The notes beneath the pieces were generated by a model. It ran no database searches and had not been told where the DNA came from. It saw only the letters and a list, made by a program, of their open reading frames with translations. From positions 1 to 25,938 of the forward strand of contig JAQVBP010000024.1 of NCBI GenBank assembly GCA_028690255.1: a stretch of DNA of 25,938 bases. The letters run 5' to 3'. The stretch is from Methanosarcinaceae archaeon. GTDB taxonomy: Archaea; Halobacteriota; Methanosarcinia; Methanosarcinales; Methanosarcinaceae. A program made the translations under genes and the position numbers. Below are positions 15,178 to 22,807 of the stretch, in pieces; position 1 is the stretch's first letter; each line of letters starts with the position of its first letter.

Positions 15178-15642
15178 TTACATCCTTAATGGCCCTGCGT
15201 CCTCAAAGCCCTGCCTCTGGCCGGTGCCAGCTTCTCTGGTTAATTTTTCAGGTTTGAAGAGGAGTTTTATAACGTTTTGAGCATGTTCCCGCGTTCGTCT
15301 GTCCATAAGGAAAGAGAGTTCTTTTTCGTCCTTTCCCTCGTCTTCATGGACAAAGACTTCGATGATATGGGTGTTTGTCATAAGCTGGGCCAGAATCAGG
15401 CCCTGGGACGCTTCGTGGGCGCAGACTTTATCTTTTTCTTTTCCCCCGGGCATCCCAAGTGCCATGACTATATCGCAGCCTTCTTCCTCAATGAGTTTTT
15501 TGGTTGCAACGGGCAGGTCTTTAATCCCGGGTACGGTTACCCTTTTTATTTTTGCGCTTACGTTTTTCTGGAGCTCGTCAATTGCTGCGCGTCCCATATC
15601 ATAGCGGGCGAAGGTTGTGTCTGCGATTCCGATAGTTGGCAT
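15178..15642 (-). CDS. ribC: Riboflavin synthase, archaeal type
   Basis: This is the archaeal riboflavin synthase (EC 2.5.1.9), which is related to lumazine synthase and not to bacterial RibE. It dismutates two lumazine molecules into riboflavin and the aminouracil precursor. The 154-residue product shows the family motifs: IGIADTTFARYDMG (4-17), VTVPGIKDLPVATKKL (35-50), MALGMPGGKEKDKVCAHEASQGL (60-82) and FVHEDEG (97-103). The ATG at 15642 follows AGGGA at a short spacing. A TATA/BRE element lies at 15723-15735. Gene order on the - strand is class V aminotransferase, ribC, ribH, class I aminotransferase; the promoter in front of ribC suggests that ribC-ribH and the class I gene form the operon, with the class V gene separate. 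Confidence 0.94.
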   Translation of the reverse strand: MPTIGIADTTFARYDMGRAAIDELQKNVSAKIKRVTVPGIKDLPVATKKLIEEEGCDIVMALGMPGGKEKDKVCAHEASQGLILAQLMTNTHIIEVFVHEDEGKDEKELSFLMDRRTREHAQNVIKLLFKPEKLTREAGTGQRQGFEDAGPLRM

Positions 15643-15722
15643 ATTTATCCCTGTCAGGGTTTCCGGTTTTGCAGGTGTTGGGGGATTAGATGCGGATCTT
15701 ATGGCTAAGGTCCACCTCTATG

Positions 15723-15735
15723 TTTATATCTTTTT
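15723..15735 (-). promoter_or_regulatory. BRE/TATA element upstream of ribC
   Basis: On the - strand AAAAAGATATAAA matches the archaeal BRE plus TATA layout well. A start about 25 bases downstream (near 15698) would leave a leader of about 55 bases before the ribC ATG. It lies in the 105-base gap after the class V aminotransferase. Confidence 0.5.
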
Positions 15736-15747
15736 ATCTTTTGGCTT

Positions 15748-16899
15748 TTAGAGCCTGTCTGTCACTTTTGCGGCGGCTTCCACTCCTGCCCCAAAGTTTT
15801 CCAGCAGTCCTTTTTCATGGAGCACGAGTTCCAGGGTCTGGATGGTTGAGAGGATGTCCCTTGCAGTTGCGTTTCCCATACTACCTATCCTGAAGATTTT
15901 GCCTTTCAGGTGGTTCTGGCCACCGGCAATGATGATACCGCGCTTTTTCATTTCCGCTTTGATTTCTTCTCCATCAAGGCCTTCGGGGGCCTTCATTGCG
16001 GAGACGGTGTTTGAGTACTGGCTGTACTCGTTAAGCTGCGGGAACATCTCGATGTTCATTTCGGCCATGGATGCCCGCACGGCTTCGGAAAGCATCCTGT
16101 GTCTCCTGATCCTGGCTTCCATTCCCTCTTCCTTTACGATGTGCAGGGCCTCCTGGAGAGCGTAGAAGAGCGGAATTGCAGGGGTATAGGGAGTTTCGGT
16201 CCTGGCTTTGTCTCCACTCTTTTTATAGGCCTTGAGGTCCACATAGTAAGGCCTTTTTTTAATATCGTCCATTGCCTCAACGGCCTTTTTGCTTATTGAG
16301 ACCATTGCGAGCCCGGGGGGTGCTGCAAGGCATTTTTGAGAGCCCACAACCGCAATATCTACCCCCCATTCATCCACCTTAACCTCGTCTCCTCCGAGGG
16401 AGGTTACCCCGTCCATGATAAAGAGGGCATCGTACTTTTTCGCAAGTTTACCAATCTCGGGGGCAGGGTTCATGATACCCGCAGAGGTTTCATTATGGAC
16501 AAGGGTTACGGCTTTTGCGCCTGTTTCAAGCTGTTCCTCAAGTTTTTCCAGGTCTACGGGCTGACCCCATTCTATTTCAAGAGGAGCCAGGTTTCCATAC
16601 AGGGCTGCAAGGTCTTTGAAACGTTCTCCGAATTTTCCGTTTTCAATTGAAACAACCCTATCTTCACTTCCGACCACAGATCCGACCGCGGCTTCCATGC
16701 CTGCAGTGCCTGAACCACTGATTATGCAGATGTCATTTTTTGTCTGGAATACGTCTGCCAGGATTTCCCTGCAGTCGTCATAGATTGCAGCAAACCCTGG
16801 GCTGCGGTGGTTGATCATCGGTTTCGACATAGCTCTCAGAACCCTGGGGGCAACGGGTACGGGCCCTGGCATCATGAGCAGGGTATCTTCCAGATCCAT
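15748..16899 (-). CDS. Class V aminotransferase (alanine-glyoxylate / serine-pyruvate / aspartate type)
   Basis: The 383-residue enzyme is a PLP-dependent class V aminotransferase. Motifs seen are MMPGPVPVAPRVLRAM (9-24), NHRSPGF (30-36), the phosphate-binding SGSGTAGMEA (61-70), HNETSAGI (135-142), Asp163 in IMDGVTSLGG, and the PLP lysine Lys189 in VGSQKCLAAPPGL. FRIGSMGN near the C-terminus carries the substrate-binding arginine. Family members act on alanine-glyoxylate, serine-pyruvate or, in some methanogens, aspartate, cysteate or phosphohydroxypyruvate, so the donor cannot be fixed from sequence. It is cytosolic. Only a weak GGAG precedes the ATG. Upstream lies the 23/24-bp repeat array, so its promoter must lie within or next to those repeats; the AT-rich stretch 16915-16955 is a candidate. 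Confidence 0.92.
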   Translation of the reverse strand: MDLEDTLLMMPGPVPVAPRVLRAMSKPMINHRSPGFAAIYDDCREILADVFQTKNDICIISGSGTAGMEAAVGSVVGSEDRVVSIENGKFGERFKDLAALYGNLAPLEIEWGQPVDLEKLEEQLETGAKAVTLVHNETSAGIMNPAPEIGKLAKKYDALFIMDGVTSLGGDEVKVDEWGVDIAVVGSQKCLAAPPGLAMVSISKKAVEAMDDIKKRPYYVDLKAYKKSGDKARTETPYTPAIPLFYALQEALHIVKEEGMEARIRRHRMLSEAVRASMAEMNIEMFPQLNEYSQYSNTVSAMKAPEGLDGEEIKAEMKKRGIIIAGGQNHLKGKIFRIGSMGNATARDILSTIQTLELVLHEKGLLENFGAGVEAAAKVTDRL

Positions 16900-17017
16900 A
16901 ATTTATATGCTCCAAATTTTTTGTAAGCTTAATATTTAATCTATATTTTTTCTAAGCGAGTGCTGTTCTAATTCGAATTCTAGTATTATAATCATGTGGT
17001 CTGATTATCTTGATATC

Positions 17018-17345
17018 TGATTATCCTGAGATTTAAAGCTTAATCATCCTGAGATTTAAAGCTTAATCATCCTGAGATTTAAAGCTTAATCATCCTGAGA
17101 TTTAAAGCTTAATCATCCTGAGATTTAAAGCTTAATCATCCTGAGATTTAAAGCTTAATTATCCTGAGATTTAAAAGCTTAATTATCCTGAGATCTAAAG
17201 GTTAATTATCCTGAGATTTAAAAGGTTAATTATCCTGAGATTTAAAAGGTTAATTATCCTGAGATTTAAAAGGTTAATTATCCTGAGATTTAAAAGCTTA
17301 ATTATCCTGAGATCTAAAGGTTAATTATCCTGAGATTTAAAAGGT
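17018..17345 (+). repeat. Tandem array of 14 units, 23/24 bp each
   Basis: The core TTAATYATCCTGAGATTTAA recurs with the CCTGAG hexamer beginning at 17025, 17048, 17071, 17094, 17117, 17140, 17163, 17187, 17210, 17234, 17258, 17282, 17306 and 17329. The left half has strict 23-bp spacing and the variant AATCATCC...AAAGC. The right half is mostly 24-bp with AATTATCC...AAAAGG. A 15th partial unit lies at 17447-17463, over the stop codon of the HTH-CBS gene. There are no unique spacers, so this is a minisatellite and not CRISPR. It fills most of the gap upstream of the class V aminotransferase. Confidence 0.97.
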
Positions 17346-17449
17346 TTAATTAGGACCCTCGCTTTTTTGAGTGGTTATCCATTACAAAAACCAACACGAT
17401 CTTTAATTGAACTCCATCTTACCCACAGAGAACGGCGAAGAGCCTTTAA

Positions 17450-18052
17450 TTATCCTGAGATTTGATCTTTACTTTCCGAGTGTTTTGCCGGCCGTTCATG
17501 CAAAAGCTTCATTACGTCGTGTTTTGTAACAACGCCTACTACTTTTCCAAGCTCTACAACAAGTACGGCAGGATTTGCCTCAAGCATATGTGAGACCACC
17601 GAGATTGAAATTGACGGGGAAACGGTTGGGAAGGCTTCTCCCATTATTTCCAGGACTTTCATGTTGGAGACTGATTTTTTCTTTGTTTCGGCCATCAGTT
17701 TTACTATAAGGTCTTCTGAGACGCTCCCTACAGGAATTCCATGATCCAGAACAGGGATTTGAGAATAACCGTGTTCGTGCATGAGGTTTACAACATCTTC
17801 CACGGAATCATCCGGGGAAATATGGATTACAGGGGACTGTATCAGGTCCCTTATGATAATCTGTTGCTCTATTTTGACTCCTTCAAATGCATCAAGAATT
17901 TTCCTGACTGTAGAGAGTCTGGGGTCGACGTCTCCGGATTCGATGCGGGCTATGAGGGGCTGGCTTACTCCTGCCTTTTTTGCCAGGTCACTCTGGGTAA
18001 GCTTCAGCTCAGTCCTTCTTCTCTTAAGATTTTCGGGGGTAGGGAGCTGCAT
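17450..18052 (-). CDS. HTH (XRE-like) transcriptional regulator with two CBS domains
   Basis: The 200-residue protein has a Cro/XRE helix-turn-helix at about residues 5-58 (LKRRRTELKLTQSDLAKKAGVSQPLIARIESG) and a pair of CBS domains at about 68-122 and 131-190 (SPVIHISPDDSVEDVV, SQIPVLDHGIPVG, VVGVVTKHDVMKLL). This architecture is an archaeal family of predicted regulators in which the CBS pair probably binds an adenosyl nucleotide and tunes DNA binding; the targets are unknown. The start at 18052 lies directly next to an AT-rich ATATATAT tract with no ribosome binding site, so the transcript may be leaderless or start further upstream. The last codons (DQISG-stop) are spelled by a unit of the adjacent tandem repeat. 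The downstream class V aminotransferase is a conceivable target, but no operator can be shown. Confidence 0.9.
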   Translation of the reverse strand: MQLPTPENLKRRRTELKLTQSDLAKKAGVSQPLIARIESGDVDPRLSTVRKILDAFEGVKIEQQIIIRDLIQSPVIHISPDDSVEDVVNLMHEHGYSQIPVLDHGIPVGSVSEDLIVKLMAETKKKSVSNMKVLEIMGEAFPTVSPSISISVVSHMLEANPAVLVVELGKVVGVVTKHDVMKLLHERPAKHSESKDQISG

Positions 18053-18272
18053 ATATATTACCGATAGTAATTATCGTATTTAATGTAGTTGGTTAACATT
18101 ATTTGCAGGGTTTATTTTCCAAGGGTTTTGTTAATTCTCTTTCTTTTTAATAAATAATTCATTTTACAGCTTTGTTTTTGAAAATATTGCTTATAAACGT
18201 TTTTAATCTTCAAAATGGTGCGATTATATTTTAAAAAAGCGCACATGAAATTTCTGAATTACAGGCATAAAA

Positions 18273-18299
18273 AATGAAAGTACACACAGTACTTTCATT
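18273..18299 (-). terminator. Terminator of the CDC48-type gene
   Basis: A perfect 11-bp stem, AATGAAAGTAC and GTACTTTCATT around a 5-base loop, is followed on the - strand by TTTTTTA. It lies 21 bases past the end of the AAA ATPase gene and insulates it from the HTH-CBS gene. Confidence 0.72.
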
Positions 18300-18320
18300 C
18301 CAAAAGGAATAAAGCAATTT

Positions 18321-20609
18321 TTATGCATAAGACGGGCTTTCGATTTCTTTGGATTTCTTTGTCCTTAGTTCTCCCTTGATAGCTTCGTAGTATTTCATAG
18401 TGTCCGGGGTAACTGAAGGGCCCGTTTCCTGGATTGCTTTGAGAAAATGCTCCTGACGAACTTCCTTTGCGTTTATATTTTCTCTGAGGGCATATCTTCC
18501 GGCTTTTTTACAGATTGCGGCGATATCAGCTCCTGTATACCGGTCGGTGAGGTTCACAAGTTCCTCCGGGTTCACATCTTCTGCAAGGGCCATTTTCGTT
18601 GTGTGGACTTTGAGAATCTCTTTTCTTGCGGCTTTGTCCGGGATCGGAACGAGGATGAGCTCGTCGAAGCGACCTGGGCGGATGAGGGCGGGGTCTATGA
18701 TGTCAGGGCGGTTGGTCGCTCCGAGCACAACAACACTTCGCAACTCCTCAAGCCCATCCATCTCGGAAAGGAGCTGGTTCAAAATTCTGGCCGTGACCTG
18801 GGGTTCGCTTGCAGAAATTCCCCGGATGGGGGCAAGGGCGTCGAGTTCATCCAAAAAGACGATGGATGGGGCCACCTGACGGGCTCTCATAAAGACTTCA
18901 GCGATTCGTTTTTCGGATTCCCCGTACCATTTGGAGAGAAGGTCGCTGCCTTTGGCTGTGATGAAGTTGGCATCGGATTCATGGGCAATGGCTTTTGCAA
19001 TCAGGGTTTTTCCCGTGCCCGGGGGACCGTAGAGGAGTACGCCTTTTGGGGCTTCAACCCCGATGTTCCGGTAGGATTCTGGGTGTTTGAGGGGCCATTC
19101 CACAGCTTCCTTCAGGAGGTTTTTTACCTCTTTCAAGCCCCCGACATCGTCCCAGCTTACGTCAGGGATTTCTATCAGGATCTCCCGGATGGCGGAGGGC
19201 TGGACGTCTTTCATGGCATTTTCAAAGTCCTGCCTGGTTACCTGAAGGGAGTCCAGGATTTCTTTGGGAATTTCCTTTTCTTTGAGGTTAATCCTGGGTA
19301 ATATTTCCCGAAGGGCGCTCATTGCGGCTTCCCTGCAAAGGGCGGCGATGTCCGCACCCACAAAGCCGTAGGTTACCTGGGCAAGGCCTTTGAGATTTAT
19401 GTCTCCTGCGAGGGGCATGCCCCGGGTATGAATCTGGAAGATTTCGAGCCTGCCTTCGGTATCCGGGACTCTGAGTTCGATTTCCCGGTCGAAACGGCCC
19501 GGTCTCCTGAGGGCCATGTCCAGGGCCTCGGGCCGGTTTGTGGCTCCTATTACAATCACATTTTTTCTCTCCTTCAGGCCGTCCATGAGGGAGAGGAGCT
19601 GGGCAACTACCCTCCGCTCGACTTCCCCTGTGACCTCAGCCCTTTTCGGGGCAATGGAATCGATTTCGTCCAGAAAGATAATTGCAGGGGCATTTTTTTC
19701 GGCCTCGTCGAAGATTTCCCGAATCCTTTGTTCGGATTCTCCATAGTATTTGGACATGATCTCAGGCCCGTTGATGGAAATGAAGTAGGCGTCGGATTCG
19801 TTTGCAACGGCTTTTGCGAGCATGGTCTTCCCGGTCCCGGGGGGGCCGTGGAGTAGCACTCCTTTGGGAGCATCGATTCCCAGCCGGTCAAAGAGTTCCG
19901 GGTGTTTTAGGGGCAACTCGATCATTTCCCTGACCTTTGATATGGCATCTCTGATCCCTCCGAGGTCTTCGTACATGACGGTCGGAATGCTCTGTTCCGA
20001 AGGGATTTCCACAGCTTCGGGCAGGAGTTCAAGTTCGGTCATATCCGTGATTTTTACGATTCCTGCGGGAGAGGTCGAGACGACCTGCATCTTTATTTCC
20101 CCCAGGCCAAAGGAAGGGCCAAAGGAGGGGCCGAAAAAGTCCTGGAAAAAATCTTCGAACATGAGCCCTTTTCCGAAAGTCTCACTGGATCTCCGGACGC
20201 TTGTGGTGGATATGAAGTCTCCTTTAGAGACCGTACGGTTTATGAATACGGCTTTGAGGGTCTCACTGGGAGCGTATATCTTCATTCCCCGGGTCACGGG
20301 GGCAAGAGTTACGTGCTTTGCTTCCTTCCATATGGCTTTTCGGATTTCTACGTATTCTCCTATACTGGTTTTCGCATTCGAGCGGATAAGCCCGTCCATG
20401 CGGATGATGTCAAGCCCAGCATCACTCGGGTATGCACGCCCTATGAGGGCCGAGGTGGTTTTGGCCCCTTTAATTTCCACTACATCAAAGGGATTTAAAC
20501 CCAGTTTTTCCCTGAAGGCTTCGTCTATTCTGACAATTCCTTTGCCTACGTCTCTCTGGTCCGCTTCCGCAACCTTGAGTTTGATTGCTATTTCTTCCCC
20601 ATCGGTCAA
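18321..20609 (-). CDS. CDC48/VCP-type AAA ATPase (VAT-like unfoldase)
   Basis: The 762-residue protein has the full VAT/p97 plan: an N-terminal substrate-binding domain (1-200) with double-psi barrel and clam parts, then D1 and D2 ATPase modules. Walker A GPPGTGKT is at 255-262 and 528-535; Walker B IIFLDEID at 310-317 and IVFLDELD at 583-590. Both modules keep GATNRP sensor 1 and RPGRFD arginine-finger segments. It forms cytosolic hexamers that unfold proteins, probably feeding the proteasome. A Phe/Gly/Ser-rich insertion (FFQDFFGPSFGPSFGLG, about 154-170) interrupts the N domain. The C-terminus (KKSKEIESPSYA) lacks a clear HbYX proteasome-docking motif, although it does end in SYA. The start is TTG 20609, preceded by GGGGGG at a 5-6 base spacing, with TATA-like AACTTATAAAAATC further upstream. 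Confidence 0.95.
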   Translation of the reverse strand: MTDGEEIAIKLKVAEADQRDVGKGIVRIDEAFREKLGLNPFDVVEIKGAKTTSALIGRAYPSDAGLDIIRMDGLIRSNAKTSIGEYVEIRKAIWKEAKHVTLAPVTRGMKIYAPSETLKAVFINRTVSKGDFISTTSVRRSSETFGKGLMFEDFFQDFFGPSFGPSFGLGEIKMQVVSTSPAGIVKITDMTELELLPEAVEIPSEQSIPTVMYEDLGGIRDAISKVREMIELPLKHPELFDRLGIDAPKGVLLHGPPGTGKTMLAKAVANESDAYFISINGPEIMSKYYGESEQRIREIFDEAEKNAPAIIFLDEIDSIAPKRAEVTGEVERRVVAQLLSLMDGLKERKNVIVIGATNRPEALDMALRRPGRFDREIELRVPDTEGRLEIFQIHTRGMPLAGDINLKGLAQVTYGFVGADIAALCREAAMSALREILPRINLKEKEIPKEILDSLQVTRQDFENAMKDVQPSAIREILIEIPDVSWDDVGGLKEVKNLLKEAVEWPLKHPESYRNIGVEAPKGVLLYGPPGTGKTLIAKAIAHESDANFITAKGSDLLSKWYGESEKRIAEVFMRARQVAPSIVFLDELDALAPIRGISASEPQVTARILNQLLSEMDGLEELRSVVVLGATNRPDIIDPALIRPGRFDELILVPIPDKAARKEILKVHTTKMALAEDVNPEELVNLTDRYTGADIAAICKKAGRYALRENINAKEVRQEHFLKAIQETGPSVTPDTMKYYEAIKGELRTKKSKEIESPSYA

Positions 20610-20646
20610 GAATTTCCCCCCGGTTTTATTTTTAATGGTTTTTTAA

Positions 20647-20660
20647 GATTTTTATAAGTT
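20647..20660 (-). promoter_or_regulatory. TATA-like element of the CDC48-type gene
   Basis: On the - strand AACTTATAAAAATC lies about 40-50 bases upstream of the TTG start. This suits a leader of roughly 20 bases that contains the GGGGGG ribosome binding site. Confidence 0.45.
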
Positions 20661-20707
20661 TATTCAGGAAATAATTCTGCAGGTTCCTGGGTTTGGATTT
20701 TGTTTCC

Positions 20708-21361
20708 TTACCGATTGCTTACTTTCTTTGCCTCTTCATCAAGCTTTCTGAGGTTGGTTGGGATCGGGTTTTCTTTGAGCAGCTTTGCAAAGTATGCAAG
20801 GTTATGGATCATGTAACGTACCGTCCTGTTGGTGTAAAGGTGGCGGTCTCCTCCTGCTTCGATGTAGCTTGGCCCGGGCCCGGCATCCCCTACCCAGTAA
20901 CAGTCCGCGTTCGGAGGGACAACACAGCCAAGGTGGGTCAGGTTAAAAAGGGTGTTTGCACTGACGTTGTGAGCCCCGTCTTCGTTTCCCGTAACAATGA
21001 CTCCGGCCACCTTTCCGTAGAGGGGATACTGGCCTGTTTCGGGGTCTCCTTCCATATATGTCCCATCCAGCCTCTCCAGAACCAGCTGGGCCACAGAGGA
21101 TCGTACCCCAAACCAGATCGGCGATGCAATTATAAGGATATCACATAATTTTATCATTTTAAGGATTTTCGGCCATTCGTCCCCTCCCCCCATGTCGGAA
21201 TAGATCCCGAAGGCCACGTTGTGGTCAACGACTCTTATCATGTCGCTTTCTATTCCCATTTCCTTAAAAAGGACTACAGCCTTATCGATAAGTGCGTGTG
21301 TATTCGATACATCTGGTGATTTTTTAAGCGTGCAGTTTAAAAAAAGAGCTTTCAGAGCCAT
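20708..21361 (-). CDS. Flavodoxin-like NAD(P)H-dependent oxidoreductase
   Basis: The 217-residue product is a flavodoxin-fold FMN protein of the NADPH-dependent FMN reductase/flavodoxin-2 type. The N-terminal strand and phosphate loop are KALFLNCTLKKSPDVSNTHAL. ILIIASPIWFGVRSSVAQLVLERLD is the second FMN contact, with the usual SP-W-G-R/P-S pattern. VAGVIVTGNEDGAHNVSANTL is the third, and the last part (ADCYWVGDAGPGPSY) lines the flavin. No cysteine motif for an iron-sulfur cluster is seen, which separates it from the iron-sulfur flavoproteins common in methanogens. A TATA box at 21383-21392 lies only ~25 bases from the ATG, so the mRNA is probably leaderless. The physiological acceptor, possibly a quinone or another small molecule, is unknown. 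Confidence 0.88.
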   Translation of the reverse strand: MALKALFLNCTLKKSPDVSNTHALIDKAVVLFKEMGIESDMIRVVDHNVAFGIYSDMGGGDEWPKILKMIKLCDILIIASPIWFGVRSSVAQLVLERLDGTYMEGDPETGQYPLYGKVAGVIVTGNEDGAHNVSANTLFNLTHLGCVVPPNADCYWVGDAGPGPSYIEAGGDRHLYTNRTVRYMIHNLAYFAKLLKENPIPTNLRKLDEEAKKVSNR

Positions 21362-21382
21362 GTAGTATGTTTTTGAATTGAC

Positions 21383-21392
21383 GTTATATATA
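21383..21392 (-). promoter_or_regulatory. TATA box of the flavodoxin-like gene
   Basis: TATATATAAC on the - strand lies 22-31 bases upstream of the ATG at 21361. This is the distance expected between a TATA box and the transcript start, and there is no ribosome binding site, so leaderless initiation is likely. Confidence 0.5.
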
Positions 21393-21630
21393 CCGAAGCG
21401 TATAATTATTCAGAAATATTGTTACGGCACTTCAATCTCTTTTTCTATTAATATCTGCAGAAGATCTACTTTGGCCTTATAGAGAAAAAATCTGCGTGAA
21501 TCAGGTTTCGGATTCCACTGAAAAAAGAAAAGTATGTTTACAAAAAGCTAGAAGTGACTCATCCTTTAACTAAAGACTCATGGGCCTGTTTCTTAAAAAG
21601 CTAAAGAAAAAAAGGGTAAGAAAGGTTTGT

Positions 21631-21858
21631 TTATAATTTGAGTTCCTTTGCCATTTCCTGAAAGGCTTTTCCTTTTTCGGTTGTGATGAAAAGCCCATTT
21701 TCGTGTCTGATGAGTTCTTTTTCTTTCAACATTTCCAGATACTTCTGAGCGATGTTAAAATTCAGGTTTACTTCGTATACTATATGTGTTTTTTTCGCTC
21801 CGTTCGTGGCCACTTTCAGTATATCGACTGCAATATCAGTCCGACTCCTTCTTTTTAT
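21631..21858 (-). CDS. Small winged-helix DNA-binding protein, apparent ATA start
   Basis: The frame encodes a compact winged helix of the archaeal HTH_45-like type: RRSRTDIAVDILKVATNGAK, then THIVYEVNLNFNIAQKYLEMLKEKELI (recognition region), then the wing HENGLFITTEKGKAFQEMAKEL. Such 75-90 residue single-domain proteins are abundant in Methanosarcina. The conserved region extends 15 codons upstream of the first GTG (21813). The natural start would be a codon at 21856-21858 giving xKRRSRTD, but it reads ATA; GGGGGG lies about 7 bases upstream of it, as a ribosome binding site should. Either ATA is used, or an ATG has mutated and only a shortened form is made. A T-rich tract (about 21607-21618) follows the gene. 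Its targets are unknown; the flavodoxin-like gene lies downstream on the same strand. Confidence 0.65.
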   Translation of the reverse strand: MKRRSRTDIAVDILKVATNGAKKTHIVYEVNLNFNIAQKYLEMLKEKELIRHENGLFITTEKGKAFQEMAKELKL

Positions 21859-22807
21859 GTTAATACCCCCCTAGACATCAAAAATTATGTTTGCAAAATC
21901 CCCTTCATTGCAAATAATTAGTGTATCCCTTTTAACGCATCCCTTTGCAGGTAACTAAGATTCTTATTCTCTATCGTTTGACTTATTATATAATGATATC
22001 AGTGTGATATTAAACAACCAGTTTATAATGTGGGAAATTTCTTGAATCACATTGTTAATACTTATTTATGCGGTTTCTTCGGTCTTTTTATTCTAATAAT
22101 GGGGGCTTGACCTCTAAACAACAATAATAATAGTTCCTTTTTACTCCCCAACAATTATAATTGGTATAATTATATAAAAATCAAAAATTCCCTGTAATAT
22201 TTATTGGTGATCTAAAACGACTCATTGATAATTTAAATCTAAATAATTTATTTATCTATTTATTTTAAAATACGTTTCATTACCATTTACGGCCATCTAG
22301 ATTTTTATAATTACTAATTTTTAAAATCGGAGGAGATACCATTATATTTTTTATAAATTAGGAGTATTTTTTTCAAAAGAACTATTCAGCCATTTATATA
22401 TATATTTGTCATTCTTATAAAACTTTCTTAATGATATATATTATTTGCATTTTATCTAACTATTGGCAGTTGCCAGAGGAGTTAGTTTGGGAGTTGGGGG
22501 CTTCAAGCACTGCAACAATGCAAAATGAACCCTAATGACAGTCAAACATCCGGAACTCCGGAAGGGCATCTTAATGTGTCTGATGTTTTAATCGGGTTTG
22601 AACGTTGTTGCATAAATTTTGAAATGAAATTATGGGGGTCCTATGCCGGTATTTTTTGGATTTCCAGTACAGGAAAGTAAAATAGCAATACATTATACCG
22701 AGATTACCTGTGATTTCTGAAGCTTCTTCTGAATAAATAATGATCCTCACGGGACTGTTTCATTGACATAAGCTTTACTGATGTGTCAAATTGAGGGTGA
22801 TACAGAA
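21859..22807. other. Long AT-rich intergenic region with one structured patch
   Basis: No convincing gene is seen in about 950 bases. Most of it is AT-rich with many TATA-like tracts (for example 22397-22409 and 22434-22442). A more GC-rich stretch at about 22467-22660 can fold: TCCGG-AACT-CCGGA at 22549-22562, AAACATC (22544-22550) against GATGTTT (22582-22588), and TGCAACAA (22511-22518) against TTGTTGCA (22605-22612). This could be a leader or small RNA upstream of the secreted-protein operon. A 25-codon frame from ATG 22643 after GGGGGT is too short to claim. Confidence 0.5.

Noticed and set aside
17018..17345. CRISPR array
   Set aside because: Units abut without unique spacers, the period is only 23/24 bp, and no cas genes are present.
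18447..19301. 284-codon open frame on the + strand (and others up to 20646)
   Set aside because: These lie opposite the CDC48-type gene, whose motifs are unambiguous; their composition is that of a reverse-strand shadow.
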